In this document: positions 56,766 to 64,000 of the stretch, one piece after another
Layout of the letters: each line of letters starts with the position of its first letter
How positions within the stretch are numbered: the stretch's first letter is position 1
Assembly: GCF_014651855.1 (NCBI RefSeq)
Contig: NZ_BMXR01000001.1
Location: 604,641 to 668,640, forward strand
DNA: 64,000 nucleotides
Direction: 5' to 3'
Source: Saccharospirillum salsuginis
GTDB taxonomy: Bacteria; Pseudomonadota; Gammaproteobacteria; Pseudomonadales; Natronospirillaceae
Notes under the pieces: generated by a model
Seen by the model: the letters and a program-made list of their open reading frames with translations, nothing else
Told to the model about the DNA's origin: nothing
Databases searched by the model: none
Position numbers and translations under genes: made by a program

Positions 56766-56877
56766 GCCGGCGGCCGGGTAGACCTATTCGGGGATGTCGG
56801 CCGCCTGGACGGCGGCCGTCAAGCCCCCATGGACGGGTTCACGGTGACCCCGAATAGGTCTACCCGGCCACCGGTGC
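56766..56877. repeat. Long palindromic element, copy E, between ispA and dxs
   Basis: The outer arms GCCGGCGGCCGGGTAGACCT (56766 on) and AGGTCTACCCGGCCACCGGT (ending about 56877) form a 26-bp stem with a CGGGG/CCCCG base. The core is on the minus strand, with mini-hairpin CCC-GTCCAT-GGG and inner hairpin GGCCGC-CTGGAC-GGCGGCC-like at 56799-56817. Further edges (GTTTCAGAG; CTCCGAAAC) extend the symmetry beyond the stem. Confidence 0.85.
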
Positions 56878-56971
56878 GGGTTCCGGCACCACACCAGTGC
56901 CCTCCGAAACTTGAGTTTTATAACAGATACCGGGTTCCGGGACGGGCCCACAGGCAGGTACGCTCATCACC

Positions 56972-58855
56972 ATGAAGGTATTTACACATATCCCGAAAAC
57001 CCGGCCGGTTACGCCACTGCTGGACAGCCTCCAGACGCCGGCCGACTTGCGCAGGCTGAACATCGACGCATTGCCGACGCTGGCCGATGAACTCCGGGAA
57101 TATTTGCTCTATACCGTCGGACAGTCCGGCGGGCATTTCGGCGCGGGCCTCGGGGTCGTGGAACTGACCATCGCCCTGCACTACGTCTATGAAACGCCCG
57201 AGGAACGGCTGGTGTGGGACGTCGGTCATCAGGCCTATCCGCACAAAATCCTGACCGGTCGTCGCGACCGGATGCAGTCGATCCGCCAGGCCGGCGGGCT
57301 CGCGGCCTTCCCCAGTCGCCTGGAAAGCGAATACGACACCTTCGGCGTGGGGCATTCCAGCACGTCCATTTCGGCGGCGCTGGGTATGTCCATCGCTGAC
57401 CGTCTGGTCGGCCGTGCGCGCCAGACGGTGGCCATCATCGGCGACGGCGCACTGACCGCCGGCATGGCCTTCGAGGCGCTCAACCACGCCGGTCACGACG
57501 GCGGTGACCTGCTGGTGGTGCTGAACGACAACGACATGTCGATCTCTGAAAACGTGGGGGCTCTGTCCAAGGCGTTCTCCCGGGTCTTTGCGTCGAAGAC
57601 GTACAGTCACATGCGCGAGAACAGCAAGAAGGTGCTGCAGAACCTGCCGCCGATGCTGGAATTCGCACGCAAGGCCGAAGAACACATGAAAGGCATGGTC
57701 TCACCGGGCACCCTGTTCGAGGAACTGGGTTTCAATTACGTCGGCCCGGTGGATGGTCACGATGTGGTCGAGCTGGTGCACACCCTGAAGAACCTGCGTA
57801 CGTTCAAGGGACCGCAGTTTCTGCACGCGGCCACGCAGAAAGGCAAGGGTTTCACGCCCGCCGAGAACGAGCCGATCAAGTACCACGCCATCACCAAGAT
57901 CGAGAAAGAAGACACCAAGCCGGTGCCTAAAAAGCCGAGCGGGCCGAAGTATTCCAATGTCTTCGGTCAGTGGCTCTGCGATATGGCGGCGGCCGACAAA
58001 CGCCTGGTCGGCATCACGCCGGCCATGCGCGAAGGCTCGGATCTGGTGCAGTTTTCCGAGCAGTATCCGGAGCGCTACATCGATGTCGCCATCGCCGAAC
58101 AACACGCCGTCACTCTGGCGGGCGGCCTGGCCTGCGACGGCGCCAAACCGGTGGTGGCCATTTACTCCACCTTCCTGCAACGCGCCTACGACCAGTTGAT
58201 TCACGACGTGGCGCTGCAGAATCTCGACGTGCTGTTCGCCATCGACCGCGCCGGCCTGGTCGGCGAGGACGGCCCGACGCACGCCGGCAGCTTCGACCTG
58301 ACCTACCTGCGCTGTGTACCCAACATGGTGATCATGGCACCCAAGGACGAGGACGAGTGCCGTCGCATGCTGACCACTGGCTACCGTCATGAAGGTCCGG
58401 CCGCCGTACGCTATCCGCGCGGCACCGGCCCGAACGCGCCGATCGACCCGGAACTGACCGACCTGCCCATCGGTCGGGCCGAACGGCTGCGCGAAGGCGA
58501 ACGCATCGCCATCCTGGCCTTTGGCAGCCGGGTTGGCCCGGCATTGGCCGTGGGCGAGGCCATGAACGCCACCGTGGTCAATATGCGCTTCATCAAGCCG
58601 CTGGATGTGGAGCTGGTCAAAGAGATGGCCGCCCAGCACGATCTGCTGGTCACCGTCGAGGAAAACGCCATCATGGGCGGTGCCGGCTCCGCGGTCAGCG
58701 AGGCGCTGCACGAGCACGGCATCAGCGTGCCCATGCTGCAACTGGGCCTGCCTGATACCTACATCGACCACGGCAAACCGGCGGACATGCTGGCCAGTGT
58801 CGGTCTCGACGCCGCCGGCATTCAGCGGGCCATCGAGTTGCGCCTGGAAAGCTGA
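56972..58855 (+). CDS. dxs: 1-deoxy-D-xylulose-5-phosphate synthase
   Basis: Dxs condenses pyruvate and glyceraldehyde-3-phosphate to DXP, the first step of the MEP isoprenoid route. The 627-aa thiamine-diphosphate enzyme shows [16 protein letters not shown], the TPP motif [30 protein letters not shown] and [20 protein letters not shown], which are family hallmarks. The start follows an interval of about 270 bases from ispA that holds element copy E, so dxs may have its own promoter. Confidence 0.97.
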   Translation: MKVFTHIPKTRPVTPLLDSLQTPADLRRLNIDALPTLADELREYLLYTVGQSGGHFGAGLGVVELTIALHYVYETPEERLVWDVGHQAYPHKILTGRRDRMQSIRQAGGLAAFPSRLESEYDTFGVGHSSTSISAALGMSIADRLVGRARQTVAIIGDGALTAGMAFEALNHAGHDGGDLLVVLNDNDMSISENVGALSKAFSRVFASKTYSHMRENSKKVLQNLPPMLEFARKAEEHMKGMVSPGTLFEELGFNYVGPVDGHDVVELVHTLKNLRTFKGPQFLHAATQKGKGFTPAENEPIKYHAITKIEKEDTKPVPKKPSGPKYSNVFGQWLCDMAAADKRLVGITPAMREGSDLVQFSEQYPERYIDVAIAEQHAVTLAGGLACDGAKPVVAIYSTFLQRAYDQLIHDVALQNLDVLFAIDRAGLVGEDGPTHAGSFDLTYLRCVPNMVIMAPKDEDECRRMLTTGYRHEGPAAVRYPRGTGPNAPIDPELTDLPIGRAERLREGERIAILAFGSRVGPALAVGEAMNATVVNMRFIKPLDVELVKEMAAQHDLLVTVEENAIMGGAGSAVSEALHEHGISVPMLQLGLPDTYIDHGKPADMLASVGLDAAGIQRAIELRLES

Positions 58856-58939
58856 TCGCGACGGGATTCGGGCATTTTCGCTCGAATTCCGCCCGTCTTT
58901 GGCTAAACTGACCGTCCGGCCCTCGTAAAAGGACAGCCC

Positions 58940-59332
58940 ATGACCCTGCACGCCCAAGGACTCCCCGGCTACACCGAAACGGTCGACCTGTGGCGCGAAC
59001 GACTGCTGGCCAAACCCGGTGCGACCGAGGACACGCCCTTCGGCCCCGAAGCGCTGGTGTACAAGGTCGCCGGCAAGATGTTCGCCCTGATCAGCCTGGG
59101 CGAGACCCGCCTGGGCATGAACCTGAAGTGCGACCCGCAGGAAGCGATGATCATCCGCGACAGCTTCGACGCCGTCATACCGGGTTACCATATGAACAAG
59201 AAGCACTGGAACACCGTCGATCTGTTGGCCGGTCTTGAGACCGAGCTGATTCAGGGCTGGGTCGACGACTCTTACGAACTGGTGAAATCCAAGCTGCCCA
59301 AGCGGATTCAGTCCCAACTGACCGGCGCCTGA
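58940..59332 (+). CDS. MmcQ/YjbR family protein
   Basis: The 130-aa protein shows the YjbR fold: LLAKPGATEDTPFGPEALVY, GKMFALISLGETRLGMNLKC, ITGYHMNKKHWNTVDL-like segment and the C-terminal DDSYELVKSKLPK. Such CyaY-like proteins may bind nucleic acid, but the role is unknown. It lies between dxs and a glutathione transferase gene that begins 29 bases downstream. Confidence 0.85.
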   Translation: MTLHAQGLPGYTETVDLWRERLLAKPGATEDTPFGPEALVYKVAGKMFALISLGETRLGMNLKCDPQEAMIIRDSFDAVIPGYHMNKKHWNTVDLLAGLETELIQGWVDDSYELVKSKLPKRIQSQLTGA

Positions 59333-59361
59333 ACCCGCCCCATTGGCCAAGGAGGCCCCCC

Positions 59362-60018
59362 ATGAACAACCTGTCACTGGTCATCGGCAACAAGAACTAC
59401 TCCAGTTGGTCGCTGCGCGCCTGGCTGTTGCTGCGCGAGTTCCATGTGCATTTCCAGGAAATCCGCATCCCGCTCGACATGCCGGAAACCCACGCTCTGA
59501 TGGAGCGTCATTCGCCATCGCGCAAGGTACCGGTGCTGAACATCGGCGACCTTCACGTTTGGGATTCGCTCGCCATCGCCGAGACGGTGAACGAACGTTT
59601 CCTGGAAGGCGCCGGCTGGCCCCGCAAACCGGACCTGCGCGCTCTGGGCCGCTCCGCCTGCGCCGAAATGCATTCCGGGTTCCCGGCCTTGCGCGCCAGC
59701 ATGCCGATGAACTGTCGACGTCGTGTGCACGGGTTCAGACCGGACGCCGCCACCGTGGCGGACATCAACCGCATCAACCAGCTCCTCGGCGAATGTCTGG
59801 AACGCTCGGGCGGCCCCTTCCTGCTGGGGCGCTTCTCGATCGCCGATGCCTTCTTCGCACCCGTGGCCTCCCGCTTTACCACCTACGGCACCGAAGTACC
59901 CGCTCCCGTCGGCGCCTGGATGGACAAGATCGCAGGGCTGGAGAGCATGCAGGACTGGCAGCGCGAGGCTGAAGCCGAGACCGAGGTCATCGAGCGCGAG
60001 GAAGTGCCTGATCAATAG
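59362..60018 (+). CDS. Glutathione S-transferase family protein
   Basis: The 218-aa protein has an N-terminal thioredoxin-like domain (LVIGNKNYSSWSLRAWLLLR, with Ser in NYSSWSLR as the likely catalytic residue; SRKVPVLNIGDLHVWDSLAI) and a helical C-terminal domain (PFLLGRFSIADAFFAPVASR). This is the bacterial YfcF/GST-like pattern, with general conjugation or peroxide-reducing activity. It is adjacent to the YjbR gene and followed by palindromic copy F. Confidence 0.9.
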   Translation: MNNLSLVIGNKNYSSWSLRAWLLLREFHVHFQEIRIPLDMPETHALMERHSPSRKVPVLNIGDLHVWDSLAIAETVNERFLEGAGWPRKPDLRALGRSACAEMHSGFPALRASMPMNCRRRVHGFRPDAATVADINRINQLLGECLERSGGPFLLGRFSIADAFFAPVASRFTTYGTEVPAPVGAWMDKIAGLESMQDWQREAEAETEVIEREEVPDQ

Positions 60019-60061
60019 CTAAGGGAGACTCTGGTTTCGGAGTTCGCCAGATAGACTAGCG

Positions 60062-60166
60062 TCGGATGCCGGGGTTACCCCTGTGGGGGAGTCCGCAGCA
60101 GGGATGCTGCGGTCTAGGCTCCATGGATGGATCTACGCCGACCCCACAGGGGTATCCCCGGTAGCC
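60062..60166. repeat. Long palindromic element, copy F
   Basis: The outer arms GCCGGGGTTACCCCTGTGGG (60068 on) and CCCCACAGGGGTATCCCCGG (60142 on) form a 20-bp stem. The core is on the minus strand with mini-hairpin TCC-ATCCAT-GGA and inner hairpin CCGCAGCA-GGGA-TGCTGCGG at 60093-60112. Edges GGTTTCGGAGTTCG and CGAACTCCGATAC lie outside it. Confidence 0.85.
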
Positions 60167-60281
60167 GATGCGGGCCAAAGCCACCTGTCCGATCCGAACT
60201 CCGATACTTGAGTTGGAAAGGTTACACTTGATCGGAGCCATTCAGTCGGTGATAAACTGACCGAATGGACAACCCACCGAG

Positions 60282-61118
60282 ATGCCGATCATGTTGACCG
60301 ACGAACAAAAAAACCAATTCGACCGTGATGGCTACCTGCTGTTGCCGAACCTCCTCAGCGACGATGAACGCCAAGCCCTGATCGACCGGGCTTACGGCAT
60401 CATCGAAGAAGCCGACCTGGAACAGACCAGCCGTTTCTCCACCACGGACCGCGCCCAAATCAACAACGACTATTTCCTCGGCTCCGCCGAAGCGGTTCGC
60501 TGCTTTTTCGAGGAAGGTGCCTTCAACGACCAGGGCGTATTGCAGCAGCCCCGCGCTCAATCGATCAACAAGATCGGCCATGCACTCCACGACCTGGAAC
60601 CGGTGTTTACCCGCTTCGCGCGCCGCCCGGATTTCGGCGACTTGGCCCGGGACCTGGGCCACGCCCAGCCGGCGCTTTACCAGACCATGGTGATTTTCAA
60701 GCAGCCGCGGATCGGTGGTGAAGTGACTTGGCATCAGGACGCCACGTTTTTTCACACCGACCCGACCAGCGTCATCACCTACTGGTTCGCGCTGGAAGAC
60801 GCCACTCTGGAAAACGGCTGCCTCTGGGTGGAACCGGGCGGTCACCGGGGGCCTTTGCGGGAACGGTATTTTCACGAACAGGGCGACCTGCGGATGGAGC
60901 CGCTCGACGACACGTCCTGGCCCACCGACGCGGGGACACCGATGCCGGTGAAGGCGGGCAGTCTGCTGGTGTTTCACGGGCATTTACCGCATTACAGCGC
61001 ATCGAACCGGTCGGATCGGTCGCGGTTGGCGCTGACCTTTCATGTGGTGGATGCGGCCTGTGAGTATGCGAAGGAGAATTGGCTGCAGCGCCCGAACCTC
61101 GGTGTATTTAACATGTAG
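60282..61118 (+). CDS. Phytanoyl-CoA dioxygenase (PhyH) family protein
   Basis: The 278-aa protein is a non-haem Fe(II)/2-oxoglutarate oxygenase. The metal facial triad is visible as His151 and Asp153 in VTWHQDATFF and His237 in HLPHYSASNRSDRSRLALTF, with the 2-oxoglutarate-binding Arg just after. Ectoine hydroxylase is one family member, but without the ectoine cluster no substrate is proposed. The stop codon TAG lies within the terminal GTAGG of the REP doublet that follows. The ATG at 60291 is a second possible start. Confidence 0.85.
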   Translation: MPIMLTDEQKNQFDRDGYLLLPNLLSDDERQALIDRAYGIIEEADLEQTSRFSTTDRAQINNDYFLGSAEAVRCFFEEGAFNDQGVLQQPRAQSINKIGHALHDLEPVFTRFARRPDFGDLARDLGHAQPALYQTMVIFKQPRIGGEVTWHQDATFFHTDPTSVITYWFALEDATLENGCLWVEPGGHRGPLRERYFHEQGDLRMEPLDDTSWPTDAGTPMPVKAGSLLVFHGHLPHYSASNRSDRSRLALTFHVVDAACEYAKENWLQRPNLGVFNM

Positions 61119-61227
61119 GTTGGATTAGGTCCGAAGGGCCGTAATCCAACGATGGTGGCTCTGGCTGGGCTAACGCCATTGGTATGATGTTGGATTACGA
61201 CGCGCAAGCGCGTCTAATCCAACCTAC
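61115..61227. repeat. REP doublet, GTAGGTTGGATTAG type, between convergent genes
   Basis: GTAGGTTGGATTAG at 61115-61128 and its inverse at 61214-61227 form the outer ends, each with a GTAATCCAAC stem partner. The TAG within the left GTAG (61116-61118) is the stop codon of the PhyH gene, and that of the right end (61224-61226, minus strand) is the stop codon of the deaminase gene. Confidence 0.9.
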
Positions 61228-61679
61228 TCTCCTATATCCTCATTCCACAATTCGGGGCGATCGGCGATAAACTGCTCCATCATCCGGATGCAGGCCTCGT
61301 CCTGCACCACTTCCACCTCGACACCCCGACTGCGCAACACCTCTTCCTCGCCCAAAAAAGTCCGGTTCTCCCCGATCACGACCTTGGGGATGCCGTACAA
61401 CAGGATCGCTCCGGTGCACATCGGGCACGGTGACAGCGTGGTGTAGAGCACGCTGTCGCGATAGACGGAGGCGGGTTGGCGGCCGGCGTTTTCCAGGGCG
61501 TCCATCTCGCCGTGCAGCACGACCGAGCCGTTTTGGACGCGGCGGTTGTGGCCGCGTCCGAGGATCTCTCCCCGGTGCACGAGGACCGATCCGATGGGGA
61601 TGCCGCCTTCGCGGGCGCCGAGTTCAGCTTCCTCGATGGCGGCCTGGAGGTTGGGATCTGTGGATGATTGGCTAGTCAC
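61224..61679 (-). CDS. Yeast-type cytosine deaminase
   Basis: The 151-aa zinc enzyme has HGEMDALENAGR and SPCPMCTGAILLYGIPKVVI, the His-Glu and Cys-Cys zinc motifs of the cytidine-deaminase fold. The C-terminal part (VVQDEACIRMMEQFIADRPE, LWNEDIGE) is that of the yeast Fcy1 type, which converts cytosine to uracil, rather than the CodA amidohydrolase type of enteric bacteria. The start is GTG 61679. Its start overlaps the stop of ybhB by 8 bases, so the two are co-translated. Confidence 0.88.
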   Translation of the reverse strand: MTSQSSTDPNLQAAIEEAELGAREGGIPIGSVLVHRGEILGRGHNRRVQNGSVVLHGEMDALENAGRQPASVYRDSVLYTTLSPCPMCTGAILLYGIPKVVIGENRTFLGEEEVLRSRGVEVEVVQDEACIRMMEQFIADRPELWNEDIGE

Positions 61680-62151
61680 GCTGGTAAGTCCCCACTAACC
61701 GGTTCATGCCGATGATGTGCGGCTCGCAGGCTTCGAGCAGTTGCCAGAGCGACATGCCGTCGTCGAGGTCGAGGTCGGTGTCGAGGGCGAGAACCCAGAA
61801 GTAGTAGCGGTGGGTGCCGTGGCCTTCGGGGGGCATGGGGCCGCCGTAGCCGACTTTGCCGAAGTTGTTTTTGCCTTTTGTGCCTTCGGTAGTGCCTTCG
61901 CTGAGGCTGGTTGTGTTGGCCGGCAGGTTGTAGAGGACCCAGTGGACGAAGCCGTAGGTGCCGTTGGGGGAGACCAGCGGGGCGTCGGGGTCGTGGCAGA
62001 CGACGACGATGGATTGGGTGCCGTCGGGGGTGTTGGTCCAGCTCAGCGGCGGGGAGACGTCTTCGCCTTCGCCGGAGTATTTTTGGGGGATGGCGCCGCC
62101 GTCTTCGAAGGCGGAGCTGGTCAGGGCTAACTCAGACAGTGCGAAAGGCAT
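61672..62151 (-). CDS. YbhB/YbcL family Raf-kinase-inhibitor-like protein
   Basis: The 159-aa protein begins MPFALSELALTSSAFEDGGA at ATG 62151. PEBP-fold hallmarks are KYSGEGEDVSPPLSW, VCHDPDAP, FVHWVLYNLPAN and GYGGPMPPEGHGTHRYYFWV. The family binds phosphorylated or anionic ligands; its cellular role is unknown. It is followed by the cytosine deaminase in the same transcript. The longer frame from 62274 runs into palindromic copy G and is not used. Confidence 0.92.
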   Translation of the reverse strand: MPFALSELALTSSAFEDGGAIPQKYSGEGEDVSPPLSWTNTPDGTQSIVVVCHDPDAPLVSPNGTYGFVHWVLYNLPANTTSLSEGTTEGTKGKNNFGKVGYGGPMPPEGHGTHRYYFWVLALDTDLDLDDGMSLWQLLEACEPHIIGMNRLVGTYQRD

Positions 62152-62205
62152 AATGTGCCTCCTTTTCTTATTCCGTGGGTTGGATGGGCTGGGTGCCATT
62201 GGTCC

Positions 62206-62319
62206 GCGACCGAGGACCGGCGCGCCCTTCCAGGGACCGCCGTGAATACATCCATGTAGGCTTAACTTCGGCATCCATGCCTCAGATGTCCCTTCCAGGG
62301 CACCCCGGCCCTCGGTCGC
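62206..62319. repeat. Long palindromic element, copy G
   Basis: The outer arms GCGACCGAGGACCGGCGCGC (62206 on) and GGGCACCCCGGCCCTCGGTC-type partner (ending 62319) form a stem. The core is in plus orientation with mini-hairpin TAC-ATCCAT-GTA; the inner hairpin is eroded. The edge GGTGCCATTGGTCCG outside the stem is also seen at copies C and D. Confidence 0.8.
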
Positions 62320-62397
62320 TTACATTCCAGCCAACACCTCATTCCAAATTCCAAACTGCTGGTTTCAATCAGCATAGCGCAATCCAGGTCGGTCAGG

Positions 62398-63870
62398 TCA
62401 ATCTTCCGATGTGCCCTCCAGGGTATAGATCAACGGCAAGTGGATCCGAACCAGTAATCCGCCCTCGGGGTGGTTCTCCAGAAACAGGTCGCCGCCGTGG
62501 CCGTGGATGATGCTTTGGGCGATGCCGAGACCGAGGCCCATGCCGCCGGCATTGGTGGTTTTGCCGTGGTCGAGGCGGGTGTAGGGGTTGAACAGGGTGT
62601 CTGGGCGGTCGGTTTGGAGGCCGGGGCCGTGGTCGCGGATGCGGATTTCGACCTGGTCGGCTTCGATGCCGAGGTGAATGTCGGCGCGGCTGCCGTATTG
62701 GACGGCGTTGTCGATGAGGTTGGTGAGGCAGCGTTTGAGGGCGAGGGGTTTGCCGATGTATTGGGCGTGCTGGTCGATGTGGACGCTGACGCTTTGGCCG
62801 GCGAGGTGTTTTTCGCGGGCGATTTTGTGCAACAGGGCGCCGAGGTCGACGGGTTTGGGGTCTTCGTGGATGTCGGAGTCGCGCACGGTCTGGAGGGCGC
62901 CTTTGACCATCATTTCGAGTTCTTCGAGGTCTTCGTCGAGGGAGGCACGCAGTGGTTCGTCGTCGATCATTTCGGCTTGCAGGCGCAGCCGGGTGATGGG
63001 GGTGCGCAGGTCGTGGGAGATGGCGGCGAAGAGTCGTTCGCGGTCGTTGAGGTAGCGTTGGATGCGCATTTTCATGGACTGGAACGCCCGGGAGGTGGCG
63101 TCGAGTTCGCGCATGCCGGAGTCGGGGACGGGGGCCTGGTCGAGGCCGCGGCCGAAGGCGTCGGCGGCTTCTGAGAGACGACGCAGCGGTCGGGTCTGCC
63201 AGCGCACGAACAGGAAGCTGAGGACGCCGACGACGATGAGGGTGGCGCCGAGGGACCACCAGCGGTCGACGGTGAGGACGCGGTTTTTGTTGAGCAGGTA
63301 GGGGTCCGGCAGCAGGGTGGCGAGGTAGAGCCATTGTCCGTTGCTGAGGCTGACCTGGGTGGTGAGGATGGGCGCCGGGTCGGGTTCGAGGACGAGGCTT
63401 TGGCGGATCCAGCGTACGGGGATGTCAGCGATGGGGATGCGCTGGTCGTAGACGCGCACGTCTTCGGGCATGGACAGGGCGAGGGCGAGGTCGATGCCGT
63501 CGAGTTCGTCGATCAGTTGGTCGCGAATGGCGTCGATCAGCGGGCCTTTGAGCGGGGCGTTGACCTCGCGGGTCATGGGGATGCGCATGTCGTTGACGCT
63601 CATGAACAGCCGGCTGCCGCCGACTTCGCGCTGCTGGTCGATGACGATGGGGCGGACGTTGTCCGGCAGTGCCAGAAAGTAGCGGATGGTGGCGGACAGG
63701 GAGGTGGCGAGGTATTGGGCGTTTTTCTCGACCCGCTGGCGGCTGTCGCTGTCGAGTTGACCGGCCCAGATCAGGCTGGTCAGCACCTGGGCCAGGGTGA
63801 TGCCGGTGAGCATGACCACCAGCAGCCGGGCGAACAGCGAACGTGGCAGCCAGCGTTTAAGGCTTGTCAT
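62398..63870 (-). CDS. EnvZ-type sensor histidine kinase
   Basis: The 490-aa inner-membrane kinase starts at MTSLKRWLPRSLFARLLVVM (ATG 63870). Two helices flank a periplasmic domain of about 170 residues. HAMP (VRWQTRPLRRLSEAADAFGRG) is followed by HisKA with AAISHDLRTPITRLRLQAEM (phospho-His) and HATPase (NLIDNAVQYGS, DHGPGL, GMGLGLGIAQS). The sequence resembles EnvZ; the ligand is not evident. Its start overlaps the end of the response-regulator gene by 14 bases, so both are co-expressed. Confidence 0.92.
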   Translation of the reverse strand: MTSLKRWLPRSLFARLLVVMLTGITLAQVLTSLIWAGQLDSDSRQRVEKNAQYLATSLSATIRYFLALPDNVRPIVIDQQREVGGSRLFMSVNDMRIPMTREVNAPLKGPLIDAIRDQLIDELDGIDLALALSMPEDVRVYDQRIPIADIPVRWIRQSLVLEPDPAPILTTQVSLSNGQWLYLATLLPDPYLLNKNRVLTVDRWWSLGATLIVVGVLSFLFVRWQTRPLRRLSEAADAFGRGLDQAPVPDSGMRELDATSRAFQSMKMRIQRYLNDRERLFAAISHDLRTPITRLRLQAEMIDDEPLRASLDEDLEELEMMVKGALQTVRDSDIHEDPKPVDLGALLHKIAREKHLAGQSVSVHIDQHAQYIGKPLALKRCLTNLIDNAVQYGSRADIHLGIEADQVEIRIRDHGPGLQTDRPDTLFNPYTRLDHGKTTNAGGMGLGLGIAQSIIHGHGGDLFLENHPEGGLLVRIHLPLIYTLEGTSED

Positions 63871-64000
63871 GCACGCGCTCCACTTCCGCGGTGAACACAT
63901 AGCCCTGGCCGCGCACGGTTTTGATCAACTGGCTGGCGCGACCCTCGTCGCCGAGCCGGGTGCGCAGTCGGCTGATCTGGACGTCCAGATACCGGTCCAG
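63857..64000 (-). CDS. OmpR-family response regulator, C-terminal part
   Basis: The 47 visible codons encode the last part of a winged-helix DNA-binding domain: YLDVQISRLRTRLGDEGRA and LIKTVRGQGYVFTAEV are the recognition-helix and wing of OmpR/PhoB-type regulators. The gene continues beyond the right window edge. It overlaps the kinase gene by 14 bases. Confidence 0.9.
   Translation of the reverse strand: MDRYLDVQISRLRTRLGDEGRASQLIKTVRGQGYVFTAEVERVHDKP

Overview
The window is chromosomal DNA of a GC-rich gammaproteobacterium. The gene set (ntrBC, hisBHAF, xseB-ispA-dxs, PomAB-type stator, 7TMR-DISM receptors, secreted starch enzymes) and the dense intergenic palindromes suggest a marine Oceanospirillales/Saccharospirillum/Marinobacter-like relative. 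The genus cannot be fixed from sequence alone.

Layout. 1-5 kb: end of an amino-acid ABC transporter gene, a methyltransferase, a 7TMR-DISM hybrid kinase and an unknown polytopic membrane protein. 5-8.4 kb: two large palindromic elements, argG, and an IS1111-group IS110 element sitting inside a REP doublet. 8.4-18.6 kb: ntrC/ntrB, a TPR-GAF-GGDEF protein, a PanZ-like acetyltransferase, hisBHAF, a small acidic protein and a globin. 18.6-31.4 kb: accessory island, transcribed leftward, with PAAR-like (DUF4150), DUF2169, thiolase-fold and TIGR02270-like genes, a 1355-aa VasX-like candidate effector and a downstream 363-aa membrane protein (candidate immunity). The effector tail plus this neighbour is duplicated downstream as remnants, and an IS3 element is inserted there. 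31.6-36.3 kb: lipoprotein, Bcr/CflA-type transporter, OmpA/coiled-coil protein and a small DUF1801-like gene. 36.4-41 kb: a c-di-GMP block (PilZ protein, PilZ-Rossmann fusion, 7TMR-DISM EAL protein). 41-50.6 kb: starch locus with a secreted pullulanase divergent from two tandem secreted beta-amylases and a MalT-like activator; the divergent promoter region carries three MalT-box-like decamers. 50.6-64 kb: ParA-like ATPase, small genes, pfkA, pomAB, xseB-ispA-dxs, YjbR, GST, PhyH, a yeast-type cytosine deaminase with YbhB, and an EnvZ/OmpR-type two-component pair cut by the window end.

Three things stand out. (1) The 3' non-coding part of the IS1111-group element contains short segments matching both halves of its target and both of its own ends, arranged in hairpin loops like a bridge/seek RNA; this fixes the insertion to the base pair. 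(2) At least seven long palindromic intergenic elements of one family share a core, while their outer stem, inner hairpin and a mini-hairpin all change in a compensatory way. (3) The island pairs a large candidate effector with duplicated tail/neighbour modules. REP doublets of three sequence types also occur; one supplies the stop codons of both flanking convergent genes.
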